Shown here: piece by piece, positions 53,898-62,187 of the stretch
Position numbering within the stretch: position 1 is the stretch's first letter
How the letters are laid out: each line of letters begins with the position of its first letter
From: Thermoleophilia bacterium
Lineage (GTDB): Bacteria; Actinomycetota; Thermoleophilia; Gaiellales; Gaiellaceae
Reading direction: 5' to 3'
Length of the DNA stretch: 64,000 nt
NCBI GenBank assembly: GCA_020845695.1
Contig: JADLFG010000049.1
Coordinates: forward strand, 44,628 to 108,627
Translations under genes and position numbers: made by a program
Notes under the pieces: generated by a model
Seen by the model: the letters and a program-made list of their open reading frames with translations, nothing else
What the model was told of the DNA's origin: nothing
Databases searched by the model: none

Positions 53898-55483
53898 CCG
53901 GCGAGCGGCCCCGGGTCCTCGTCCGCGAGCGGATCGCGGAGCCGGGCGTGGAGCTCCTGCGCCAGCATTTCGACGTCGACGTCGACTTCGACTCGGATCT
54001 GGCCGAGCGGATCGGCGGCTACGACGCGCTGATCGTCCGCAGCGCCACCAGGGTGACCGCCGAGCTGATCGACCGGGCCGTGCACCTGAAGGTGATCGGC
54101 AGAGCCGGCGTCGGCGTCGACAACGTCGACGTCCCGGCGGCGACGAAACGGGGGATCCTCGTCGTCAACGCCCCCCAGTCCACGGTCGTCTCGGCCGCCG
54201 AGCACACGATCGGGCTGCTGCTCGCGCTCGCCCGCCGGATCCCGCAGGCGCACTCCACACTCCGGGAGGGGCGGTGGGAGCGGTCGCGCTTCGGTGGCGT
54301 CGAGCTCGCCGAGAAGACGCTCGGCCTCGTCGGCCTCGGCCGGATCGGCCAGCAGGTCGCGCGCCGCGCCCGCGGCCTCTCGATGCGCGTCGTCGCATTC
54401 GACCCGTTCGTCGCGCCCGAGCGGCTGCGCGAGCTCGGCGTGGAGCATGCGGAGACGCTCGCCGAGCTCCTGGCGGAGTCGGACTTCGTCTCGCTGCACT
54501 CGACGCTGACGCCGGAGACGCGCGGGCTGATCGGCCGCGCGGAGCTCGAGGGCGCCAAGGACGGGATCGCGATCGTCAACGTCGCCCGCGGCGAGCTGAT
54601 CGACGAGGACGCGCTGCTCGACGCGCTCCGCTCCGGCAAGGTCTCCGCGGCCGCGCTCGACGTCTTCTCGCAGGAGCCGTACGCCGGGCCGCTGCTCGGG
54701 CTCGACAACGTGGTCGTCACGCCGCACCTGGGCGCGTCGACGCGCGAGGCGCAGGACCGCGCGGGCCTGATCGTCGCGGAGCAGGTGGCGGCCGCGCTCC
54801 AGGGTCGCGTCGCCACGAACGCGGTCAACGTCCCCGCGATCGCGCCCGAGGACGCGGAGTTCCTGGGGCCGTTCCTGCCGCTCGCGAGCCTGCTCGGCGA
54901 GCTCGCGTTCGAGCTGGCCGGGGGCTCCGTCACCCGGCTCGACTTCCTGCACGCCGGGAAGCTCGCGGAGCACGACACGCGGCTCCTGACGGTCGCGGCG
55001 CTGAACGGGGCGTTCCGCGGTCGCGTCGAGGAGCACGTCAACCTCGTCAACGCCCCCCTCGTCGCCCGCGAGCGTGGCATCGAGGTGCGGGAGGAGAGCC
55101 GTCGCGCGTCCCGCGACTTCACGAACCTGATCCGGATCACCGGGTTTTCGGGCGACCGCGAGCTCACGGTCGCGGGCACCACGATCGGCGCCGACAACCG
55201 GCCGCGGCTCGTGCACGCGCTCGGCTACGAGATCGAGGTCGATCTCGAGCCGCTGATGGTATTCATCGTCAATGCCGACCAGCCGGGGCGGATCGGGCGC
55301 GTCGGCACGCTGCTCGGCGACGCGGGCGTGAACATCGCGACCATGGCGGTGTCGCGGAACCGCAAGGGCGCGAACGCGCTCATGGTCCTGACCGTGGACA
55401 CGCGCCTCTCCGACGACGTCGCCTCGACGCTGCGCGCCGAGCCCGGCTTCCTCGACATCCGGCTGATCTCGCTCGGGGACTAG
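53894..55483 (+). CDS. serA: D-3-phosphoglycerate dehydrogenase
   Basis: A 529-residue long-form SerA. The catalytic part has RSATRVTAELID, IGRAGVGVDNVD, GLVGLGRIGQQVA (NAD), VNVARGELID, DVFSQEP and TPHLGASTREAQ. An intervening (ASB-like) domain follows at ~320-450, and a C-terminal ACT domain (PLMVFIVNADQPGRIGRVGTLL) binds serine for feedback. It performs the first step of serine biosynthesis and overlaps the aminotransferase by 4 bases. Confidence 0.95.
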   Translation: MTGERPRVLVRERIAEPGVELLRQHFDVDVDFDSDLAERIGGYDALIVRSATRVTAELIDRAVHLKVIGRAGVGVDNVDVPAATKRGILVVNAPQSTVVSAAEHTIGLLLALARRIPQAHSTLREGRWERSRFGGVELAEKTLGLVGLGRIGQQVARRARGLSMRVVAFDPFVAPERLRELGVEHAETLAELLAESDFVSLHSTLTPETRGLIGRAELEGAKDGIAIVNVARGELIDEDALLDALRSGKVSAAALDVFSQEPYAGPLLGLDNVVVTPHLGASTREAQDRAGLIVAEQVAAALQGRVATNAVNVPAIAPEDAEFLGPFLPLASLLGELAFELAGGSVTRLDFLHAGKLAEHDTRLLTVAALNGAFRGRVEEHVNLVNAPLVARERGIEVREESRRASRDFTNLIRITGFSGDRELTVAGTTIGADNRPRLVHALGYEIEVDLEPLMVFIVNADQPGRIGRVGTLLGDAGVNIATMAVSRNRKGANALMVLTVDTRLSDDVASTLRAEPGFLDIRLISLGD

Positions 55484-55486
55484 CCT

Positions 55487-55972
55487 GTGGCGGGCCCGCT
55501 GCCCGACCCGGTCGCCCGCGTCGCGCGCTTCCTCGCCGACACCCGTGCCGAGGCGCGACTCGAGGAGTTCCGGGCGGGGACGCCCACGGCCGCCGCGGCG
55601 GCCGCCGCGATCGGCTGCCAGCCGGACCAGATCGTCAAGTCGCTCGTCTTCGTCTGCGATGGCGCGCCGGTGCTCGCGCTCGTGCCGGGCTCCCGCCGCG
55701 CCGACCCGAAGAAGGTCGCTGCCGCAGCCGGCGCTCGCTCGGCCAGGATCGCGTCCCCGGACGTCGTCCGCGAGTCGACCGGCTTCGAGGTCGGCGGGGT
55801 CGCGCCGTTTCCCGCCCCCGGGATCTCCCGCGTTCTCGTCGAGCGGGCGCTGCTCGCCTGGAGCGTCGTCTGGGTCGGGGCGGGGTCGGAGCGCCACATG
55901 GCCGGGCTCGCGCCGGCCGAGCTCGTGCGACTCGCCCGCGCCGGCACCGCCAGCCTCTGCCTGGACGGCTGA
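55487..55972 (+). CDS. YbaK/EbsC-type aminoacyl-tRNA deacylase
   Basis: A 161-residue YbaK-domain protein. GCQPDQIVKSLVFVCDGAPVLALVPGSRRADPKKVA (written across two strands) contains the invariant lysine, and TGFEVGGVAPFPAPG is the typical GGVxP loop. Members clear mischarged tRNAs such as Ala- or Ser-tRNA(Pro). GTG 55487 follows serA after 3 bases, so it is likely cotranscribed. Confidence 0.88.
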   Translation: MAGPLPDPVARVARFLADTRAEARLEEFRAGTPTAAAAAAAIGCQPDQIVKSLVFVCDGAPVLALVPGSRRADPKKVAAAAGARSARIASPDVVRESTGFEVGGVAPFPAPGISRVLVERALLAWSVVWVGAGSERHMAGLAPAELVRLARAGTASLCLDG

Positions 55973-56190
55973 GCAGTTCCCGTCCCTCGGACTCCGGGCG
56001 CCCGCAGGGGAACCCCGCGATCGTGGACGATGCCTGCACCGCCCTCCGCCCGGGCCCCTCGCACCCCTGCTTGCACGTCGAGGCGCCGGACGCGTCCGTG
56101 CCGGCCCCGATCGCCGCGCTCCCGTTCGCCGACCCGCGCCAGGAGCTCCCGGAGGGCTAAGGCGGCGGCGGCTCGGTAAGCTACGAGACC
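55973..56190. other. Intergenic region before ilvE
   Basis: The 218 bases hold no convincing gene. A 45-codon frame from GTG 56023 to TAA 56160 has no ribosome-binding site and is proline-rich. TAAGCT at 56177-56182, 8 bases before the ilvE ATG, is the likely ilvE -10 box. Confidence 0.5.
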
Positions 56191-57126
56191 ATGGAGTCGA
56201 CCCCGTACATCTGGATGAACGGCGAGCTCGTCGACTGGGATGACGCGACGATCCACGTCGGCGCGCACGGGCTGCACTACGGGTCGGGCGTGTTCGAGGG
56301 GATCCGCTGCTACGAGACCCTGTCCGGCCCGGCCGTGTTCCGCCTCACCGACCACATGCGGCGCCTGCGCACGTCCGGGCGGCTGGTCCACATGGAGCTG
56401 CCCTACAGCGTCGAGGAGCTCGTCGCCGCCACCCACGAGCTGCTCGCCGCGAACGGGCTGCCCGCCTGCTACGTGCGGCCGATCGCGTTCTACGGCTACG
56501 GGACGCTGGGCGTGCCGCCGCGGCACAACCCGGTCTGCGTCGCGATCATGTCGTGGCCCTGGGGCACGTACCTCGGCGCGGAGGCGCTCGAGCGGGGCAT
56601 CCGCTGCAAGATCTCGAGCTGGCGGCGCGTCGGCCCGAACACGATCCCGCACGCGGCGAAGGCGACCGGCGTGTACCTGAACTCGATGCTGGCGGTGCTC
56701 GAGGCGAGCGCGGCCGGCTACGACGAGGCGATCCTCCTGACCGAGGACGGCAACGTCGGCGACGGCTCCGGCGAGAACGTGTTCGCCGTCAAGGACGGGG
56801 TCGTCTACACGCCCGACCTGTCGGCGTCGATCCTGCCCGGAATCACCCGCGAGACGGTGATGACGATCGCGCGCGACCTCGGCTACGAGGTGCGGGAGCG
56901 GGCGCTGATCCGCACCGACCTCTACATGGCCGACGAGCTGTTCATGACCGGCACCGCGGCCGAGGTGACGCCGATCCGCTCCGTCGACGACCGGGAGGTC
57001 GGCGATCCGGGACCGGTCACGCGGGCGATCCAGGCGACCTACCTCGAGACGGTCACCGGACGTGTCGAGAGGTACGCGGCGTGGCTCGAGTACGTGCCGA
57101 GGTCGTCGCCGGTCCCGGGCAGCTGA
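56191..57126 (+). CDS. ilvE: Branched-chain amino acid aminotransferase
   Basis: A 311-residue class IV PLP aminotransferase. IHVGAHGLHYGSGVFEGIRCY is the N-terminal signature, IPHAAKATGVYLNSMLA carries the PLP lysine, and LTEDGNVGDGSGENVFAVKDG matches the family motif. It makes or degrades Leu, Ile and Val with glutamate. ATG 56191 with TAAGCT 8 bases upstream is read as leaderless. Confidence 0.94.
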   Translation: MESTPYIWMNGELVDWDDATIHVGAHGLHYGSGVFEGIRCYETLSGPAVFRLTDHMRRLRTSGRLVHMELPYSVEELVAATHELLAANGLPACYVRPIAFYGYGTLGVPPRHNPVCVAIMSWPWGTYLGAEALERGIRCKISSWRRVGPNTIPHAAKATGVYLNSMLAVLEASAAGYDEAILLTEDGNVGDGSGENVFAVKDGVVYTPDLSASILPGITRETVMTIARDLGYEVRERALIRTDLYMADELFMTGTAAEVTPIRSVDDREVGDPGPVTRAIQATYLETVTGRVERYAAWLEYVPRSSPVPGS

Positions 57127-58238
57127 GCGTTCCGCTCTCGCGGCCGTTCCTCGGCGAGCGCGAGGAGGCGCTCGTGCTCGAGGTGCTGCGCTCCGGCCGC
57201 CTCTCGCTCGGCCCCTGGGTCGACCGCTTCGAGCGCGCGCTCGCCGAGCGGGTCGGCGCCCCCTACGTCGCGGCCGTCTCGAGTGGTACCGCCGGGCTGC
57301 ACCTCTGCTGCCGGCTAGCCGGGCTCGGGCCGGGTGACGAGGCGATCACGTCGCCGTTCTCGTTCGTTGCGTCCGCGAACTGCATCCTCTACGAGGGGGC
57401 GACGCCGGTCTTCGCTGACGTCGACCCGCGCACGCTCAACCTCGACCCCGCCGCCGTCGAGGCCGCGATCACGCCCGCGACGAAGGCGATCGTCGCCGTC
57501 GACATCTTCGGCTACCCGTGCGAGCTCGGCCCGCTGCGCGAGCTCGCCGACCGCCACGGGCTCGCGCTCGTCGAGGACGCCTGCGAGGCGCTCGGCGCCG
57601 TCTACCGCGACCGCCCGATCGGCTCGTTCGAGCAGCCGGCCGTGTTCGCCTTCTATCCGAACAAGCAGATCACGACCGCGGAGGGGGGCGCGGTCGCGGT
57701 GCACACGGAGGCGGAGTGGCGGCTGCTCAAGAGCCTCTCCAACCAGGGCCGCGCCGACGCCGGCGGCTGGCTCGAGCACGCCCGCTTCGGCTTCAACTAC
57801 CGGCTCTCGGACGTCGCCGCCGCGATCGGGATCGCCCAGGTCGAGCGTCTCGACGAGATCGTCGAGCTGCGGGCCGGGGTCGCGGCCCGCTACGCGGCTC
57901 TGCTCGGCGGCGTGGCCGGGGCCGAGCCTCCCTGTCCCGACGACGCCGAGCACCGACGCTCGTGGTTCGTCTACCCGGTCAGACTCACCGCCGGGATCGA
58001 CCGGGAGGTCGTGATCGCCCACCTCGCCGGGCGCGGGATCGGCACGGCTCGCTACCTGCCGTCGATTCACCTGCAGCCGTACATGCGCGAGCGCTTCGGC
58101 TACCGGGAAGGGATGCTGCCCGCGTCGGAGGCCGCGAGCCGCGAGCATCTCGCGATCCCGTTCCACACCGGCCTGACGGTGGCCGAGCAGGAGCTCGTCG
58201 TCGCGGAGCTCGCAGCCGCGCTCGACCGTGCCGCCTGA
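57081..58238 (+). CDS. DegT/DnrJ/EryC1-family sugar aminotransferase
   Basis: A PLP enzyme acting on nucleotide-linked keto-sugars. VPLSRPFLGEREEALVLEVLRSG is the family N-terminus, ITSPFSFVASANCILYEGATPVFADVD and FYPNKQITTAEGG (PLP lysine) follow, and RFGFNYRLSDVAAAIG completes the motif. GTG 57081 gives 385 residues but a 14-residue unusual extension over ilvE. Homologues begin exactly where a CTG at 57123 (overlapping the ilvE stop as CTGA) would start a 371-residue protein. The product would serve surface polysaccharide or glycan synthesis; no other sugar genes are adjacent. Confidence 0.87.
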   Translation: MARVRAEVVAGPGQLSVPLSRPFLGEREEALVLEVLRSGRLSLGPWVDRFERALAERVGAPYVAAVSSGTAGLHLCCRLAGLGPGDEAITSPFSFVASANCILYEGATPVFADVDPRTLNLDPAAVEAAITPATKAIVAVDIFGYPCELGPLRELADRHGLALVEDACEALGAVYRDRPIGSFEQPAVFAFYPNKQITTAEGGAVAVHTEAEWRLLKSLSNQGRADAGGWLEHARFGFNYRLSDVAAAIGIAQVERLDEIVELRAGVAARYAALLGGVAGAEPPCPDDAEHRRSWFVYPVRLTAGIDREVVIAHLAGRGIGTARYLPSIHLQPYMRERFGYREGMLPASEAASREHLAIPFHTGLTVAEQELVVAELAAALDRAA

Positions 58239-58833
58239 CTCGGCGCCGGCCCCGCCCGGGGCTGCCGAGGCGCTCGGCCCCGGCTTCTTCGCCCGGTCGG
58301 TCATCGAGGTCGCCCGGGCGCTCGTGGGCTGCACGCTCCTCGTCGACGGCGTCGGCGGGCGGATCGTGGAGGTCGAGGCGTACGATGCGGGCGATCCGGC
58401 AAGCCACGGCTACCGGGGCCAGACGGCGCGCAACCGCGCCATGTTCGGGCCTCCCGGACACGCTTACGTCTACCGCTCGCACGGCCTGCACTGGTGTCTC
58501 AACGTCGTCTGCGATCGCGAAGGCCACGCCGCCGCCGCGCTCGTGCGCGCGCTCGAGCCGTTCGCCGGCCTCGCCGTGATGGCCGCCCGGCGCGGCACGG
58601 ACGATGCGCGTCTCCTCTGCTCGGGCCCCGGGCGTCTCTGCCAGGCGCTCGCGATCACAGGCGAGCACGATGGGCTGCCGCTCGACCGGGCCCCATTCGC
58701 GCTCCACCCGCCGCTCGCGCCGGCGGAGCTGGTCGCGGCGCCGCGGATCGGGATCAGCCGGGCGGTCGAGCTCGAGTGGCGCTACTGCGAGCGCGGCAGC
58801 CGGTTCCTCTCTCGCCCGCTCCCACGCCGCTGA
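58228..58833 (+). CDS. DNA-3-methyladenine glycosylase
   Basis: A 201-residue AAG/Mpg-type enzyme. VEVEAYDAGDPASHGYRGQTARNRAMFGPPGHAYVYRSHGLHWCLNVV (given here as its start VEVEAYD and end CLNVV) is the family core, with the catalytic glutamate in EVEAY, and SGPGRLCQALAIT follows. It excises alkylated purines in base-excision repair. The GTG start overlaps the aminotransferase by 11 bases. Confidence 0.93.
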   Translation: MPPDSAPAPPGAAEALGPGFFARSVIEVARALVGCTLLVDGVGGRIVEVEAYDAGDPASHGYRGQTARNRAMFGPPGHAYVYRSHGLHWCLNVVCDREGHAAAALVRALEPFAGLAVMAARRGTDDARLLCSGPGRLCQALAITGEHDGLPLDRAPFALHPPLAPAELVAAPRIGISRAVELEWRYCERGSRFLSRPLPRR

Positions 58834-58852
58834 GAGCGCCGCTCAGCTCAGC

Positions 58853-61291
58853 TCAGGTGCCGGTGCCGCCGACGACGAGCCGCACCGCCAGCTCCGGCGT
58901 ACCGGCGACTCCGGAGCGCGGGCTCTGGGAGACGACGATCCCGGGCTCGTCCTTCGGCGAGAACTCGACCTGGGTCGAAAGCTGGGCGTCGGCGAGCCTG
59001 CGGCGGGCTTCGTCGAGCGTCAGCCCGACGACGCGCGGGACGACGATCCCGGCAGTTGACTTCGCCACGATCAGCCGGACGGTGTCGAACGCGGCGAGCG
59101 TTCCGCCCTCGGGCTCCTGCTCGAGCACGACCCCGACGGGCTCGAGGGGCTTCGCCGGCCGCACGATCACATCCCACTGGAGCGGCTGCGCCGCGAGGCG
59201 CTCCTGCGCGACCGCCACCTTCGCGCCGACCACGACCGGCACCGCGACCTCGTTGGGCTGGCAGTCGGCGATCTGGGTCGGCTCCGAGCCGCCGAAGAAC
59301 TCGAGCGTGAACGTGTCTCTGCACTGGCCGTTGTCGCGCATCCACTGGCCGTCGCGGACCGCGATCCGGATCGGCGCCGTCCACGGGTAGGAGGGCTCCG
59401 TGAACGCCTGCGGCTCCTCCTCGAGCAGCTCGAGCGCCGACTTCATGAACGTCCGCCAGATCAGCGCCGGAAACGTCCCGCCCGCGACCGGGTCACCGCG
59501 GAACTCGGTCAGCATCGGCTGGAGACGGTCGGGGTAGCCGACCCAGACGGCGACCGAGAGCTGCGGCGTGTAGCCGACGAACCAGGCGTCGCCATAGTTC
59601 TCGGTCGTGCCGGTCTTGCCGGCCGCCGGGCGGTCGTCGAGCTGGGCGCGCCGGCCGGTGCCCTCGGTCACGACTCCCTGGAGGGCCGAGGTCAGGATCG
59701 CGGCGGAGCCGGCGTCGAGCACCCGGCGCTCGACGGGCGCGTTCGAGTCCAGCCGGCCCCGGTCGCGGACCGCGAGCACCGTGCGCGGCAGGTTGCCGAG
59801 CAGCGAGCCGTCGACCCGGGCGCCGTCGTGGGCGAACGTCGCGAACGCGCGCGCCATCTCGAGCGGGTTGACCGCCTCCGCGCCGAGCCCAATCGCGAGG
59901 AAGTTGTCGAGCGGGCTCAGGATCCCGAGCCGGTGGGCCATCCGCGACACCGCCTGCGGGCCGAGCTGGGAGGTGAGCTGCGCGTAGACGGTGTTGTCCG
60001 AGTAGATCGTGGCCTCGCGCAGGTCGATCCGGCCGAGGTAGGCGTTCTCGTAGTTGCGGACGGCCCAGAGCTTGTCCCCGAGGCTGATCACCTGCGGCTT
60101 CGACTCGTAGGTGGTCGTCGGCGAGACGCCGCGGTCGAGCGCGGCCGCGAGCACGAACGGCTTGAACGACGAGCCGGGCTGCCGCTCGCCCTGGACGGCG
60201 AGGTTGAACTGGCTCTTCGAGTAGCCGTCGCCGCCGACCATCGCGAGCACGCGGCCGTCACGCGGGTCGATCGCGACGAGCGCGGCGCGCGGCCCGTCCG
60301 GGTCGGGCAGCCACTTGTCGACCGCCTCGCGCGCCAGCTTCTGCAGCTCGAGATCGAGCGACGTGTACACCTCGAGACCGCCGCCGTAGACCTTGCCGGA
60401 GCCGTAGTAGCGGATCAGCTCCGCTTTCACGTACTCCGCGAAGTACTGGGCGGGGCCGCGCGTGCCGGGCAGCCGCACCTGATCCGGGCTCGGCAGCGGG
60501 GCGGCCCGGGCCGCGTCGTACTCGGCGCGTGTGATCAGGCCCTGCCCGAACATCAGCGCGAGCACCGTGTTGCGGCGCAGGCGCGCGCGCGTCGGGCTCG
60601 TGAGCGGATCGTAGGCGGACGGGTTCTGGTTGATGCCAGCGAGCAGCGCCGCCTCCGGTAACGTCAGGTCGATCGCGCCCTTCTGGAAGTACACGCGGGC
60701 TGCCATCTCGACGCCGTAGGCGCCGTTGCCGAAGTAGATCGTGTTCAGGTAGGCGGTCAGGATCCGGTCCTTCGACCAGCGCCGCTCGAGCTGCCACGCG
60801 AGCGCCGCCTCCTTGAGCTTGCGGCTGACCGTCCGCTCCGGCTCGATGTACGTGTTCTTGACGAACTGCTGGGTGATGGTCGAGCCGCCCTGGACGAGCT
60901 CCTTGTTGCGGACGTCAGTCCAGATCGCGCGGATGATCCCCCGCAGGTCGACGCCCCGGTGCTCCCAGAAGCGGCGATCCTCGACCGCGACGATCGCCTG
61001 CTTCATCACCGGCGCGATCTCGTCCGGCTCGACGATCACGCGAGCCTCGTCGCCGCGCAGCACCGCGAGCACGGTGCCGTCGGCCGCGTAGATGTAGCCG
61101 TTGCGCTCGACCCGCTTCTTGTTGGCCGGGTCGAGCGAGGGGATGTCGCTCGCGATCGCGGTCACGAACCCGAACGTGAACGAGGCCGTGCAGGCCAGGC
61201 CGAGGACGGCGAGGAGGAGGAGGAACCGGAGCTTGCGGATCCGGCGCCGCGGTCTGGGCGGCGCGTCCTGCGTGCGTCTGCGCCGGAGCAC
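58853..61291 (-). CDS. Class A penicillin-binding protein with two PASTA domains
   Basis: An 812-residue bifunctional peptidoglycan synthase. A basic cytoplasmic tail and one helix (FLLLLAVLGLACTASFTF) anchor it. The glycosyltransferase domain has VEDRRFWEHRGVD (Glu104) and GGSTITQQ (135-142). The transpeptidase has SxxK at Ser374 (GSSFKPF), SDN at 431-433 and KTG at 559-561. Two C-terminal PASTA repeats (~680-745 and ~748-812) probably bind muropeptides. GTG 61291 is 9 bases after TAGAAT on the minus strand. Confidence 0.95.
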   Translation of the reverse strand: MLRRRRTQDAPPRPRRRIRKLRFLLLLAVLGLACTASFTFGFVTAIASDIPSLDPANKKRVERNGYIYAADGTVLAVLRGDEARVIVEPDEIAPVMKQAIVAVEDRRFWEHRGVDLRGIIRAIWTDVRNKELVQGGSTITQQFVKNTYIEPERTVSRKLKEAALAWQLERRWSKDRILTAYLNTIYFGNGAYGVEMAARVYFQKGAIDLTLPEAALLAGINQNPSAYDPLTSPTRARLRRNTVLALMFGQGLITRAEYDAARAAPLPSPDQVRLPGTRGPAQYFAEYVKAELIRYYGSGKVYGGGLEVYTSLDLELQKLAREAVDKWLPDPDGPRAALVAIDPRDGRVLAMVGGDGYSKSQFNLAVQGERQPGSSFKPFVLAAALDRGVSPTTTYESKPQVISLGDKLWAVRNYENAYLGRIDLREATIYSDNTVYAQLTSQLGPQAVSRMAHRLGILSPLDNFLAIGLGAEAVNPLEMARAFATFAHDGARVDGSLLGNLPRTVLAVRDRGRLDSNAPVERRVLDAGSAAILTSALQGVVTEGTGRRAQLDDRPAAGKTGTTENYGDAWFVGYTPQLSVAVWVGYPDRLQPMLTEFRGDPVAGGTFPALIWRTFMKSALELLEEEPQAFTEPSYPWTAPIRIAVRDGQWMRDNGQCRDTFTLEFFGGSEPTQIADCQPNEVAVPVVVGAKVAVAQERLAAQPLQWDVIVRPAKPLEPVGVVLEQEPEGGTLAAFDTVRLIVAKSTAGIVVPRVVGLTLDEARRRLADAQLSTQVEFSPKDEPGIVVSQSPRSGVAGTPELAVRLVVGGTGT

Positions 61292-61300
61292 GGGCGGCCA

Positions 61301-61306
61301 ATTCTA
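61301..61306 (-). promoter_or_regulatory. -10 box of the PBP promoter
   Basis: TAGAAT on the minus strand, 9 bases before GTG 61291; no Shine-Dalgarno is seen between them. Confidence 0.6.
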
Positions 61307-61362
61307 GCCGCCCGGCGGCCCGGGGCGGCCGGCGAGATGGCGTTCGGGGCGCCCGGCATGCG

Positions 61363-62127
61363 ATGATCGCGGCGGCGATGCTCGGCCTCGACGACAGGAT
61401 CGCGGCGCTCGGAGACGGGGTCTCCGTCTGGATCGTCGTCGCCGTTGCCATCCTGCTCGGTTTGCGCCACGCCACCGATCCCGATCATCTGGCCGCGGTC
61501 ACGTCGCTCGTCGCGGGTGGGGAGGAGGGCGGGGGCGGGAGCAGGGGCGCGGCCCGGCTCGGCCTCTTCTGGGGGCTCGGGCACGCGGCGACGCTGTTCG
61601 CGTTCGGGCTCCCGGTCGTCCTCTTCGGCGAGTACCTGCCCGGGCCGGTGCAGCGGGGCGCCGAGACCGCGATCGCGCTGGTGATCGTCGGCCTCGCGCT
61701 GCGGCTGCTCCACCGCTGGCGGGCGGGACGTTTTCACATCCACGAGCACGACCATCGCGGGATCAGCCACGCGCACCTGCACGGGCACCCCGAGCGGCCC
61801 GACCACGACCACCCGCACCGGGGTCGCACGCCGCGGGGCGCGTTCGCGATCGGCCTCGTGCACGGTCTCGGCGGCAGCGCCGGCGTCGGCGTGCTCCTGC
61901 TCGCCGCCGTCGAGTCGACCGTCCTCGCCGTTGTCTCGCTGCTCTTGCTCGCGCTGTTCACCGCGGTCTCGATGACCGCGCTCTCGACCGGCTTCGGGGC
62001 CACGCTCGCGTCGCGCCGGGTGCGGCCCGCGCTGCACCGGGTGGCGCCCGTCCTCGGCGTCGCGAGTCTCGCGTTCGGGATCTGGTACGGGCTGGGCGCG
62101 CTCGAGCTCGCCCCCTACGCGTTCTAG
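61363..62127 (+). CDS. NicO/HoxN-like nickel/cobalt transporter
   Basis: A 254-residue membrane protein with about six helices. LLGLRHATDPDHLAAV is the HX4DH metal-selecting signature of nickel/cobalt permeases. A histidine-rich loop (HIHEHDHRGISHAHLHGH, then HDHPHRG) lies between helices 3 and 4 and probably collects the metal. No nickel or cobalt enzyme genes are in the window. ATG 61363 or ATG 61378 could be the start. Confidence 0.84.
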   Translation: MIAAAMLGLDDRIAALGDGVSVWIVVAVAILLGLRHATDPDHLAAVTSLVAGGEEGGGGSRGAARLGLFWGLGHAATLFAFGLPVVLFGEYLPGPVQRGAETAIALVIVGLALRLLHRWRAGRFHIHEHDHRGISHAHLHGHPERPDHDHPHRGRTPRGAFAIGLVHGLGGSAGVGVLLLAAVESTVLAVVSLLLLALFTAVSMTALSTGFGATLASRRVRPALHRVAPVLGVASLAFGIWYGLGALELAPYAF

Positions 62128-62172
62128 CCGGCCGGCGGCGCGCGGCCGGACTTGCTGCCTCGGACAGAGCAC

Positions 62173-62178
62173 TAGAAT
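62173..62178 (+). promoter_or_regulatory. -10 box of the tyrS promoter
   Basis: TAGAAT, 9 bases before the tyrS ATG, with TTGCTG at 62152-62157 (15-base spacer). A leaderless transcript is inferred. Confidence 0.6.
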
Positions 62179-62187
62179 CGAGCGGCG

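Noticed and set aside
56023..56160. 45-codon frame before ilvE
   Set aside because: No start signal and no conserved-looking structure; the region holds the ilvE promoter.
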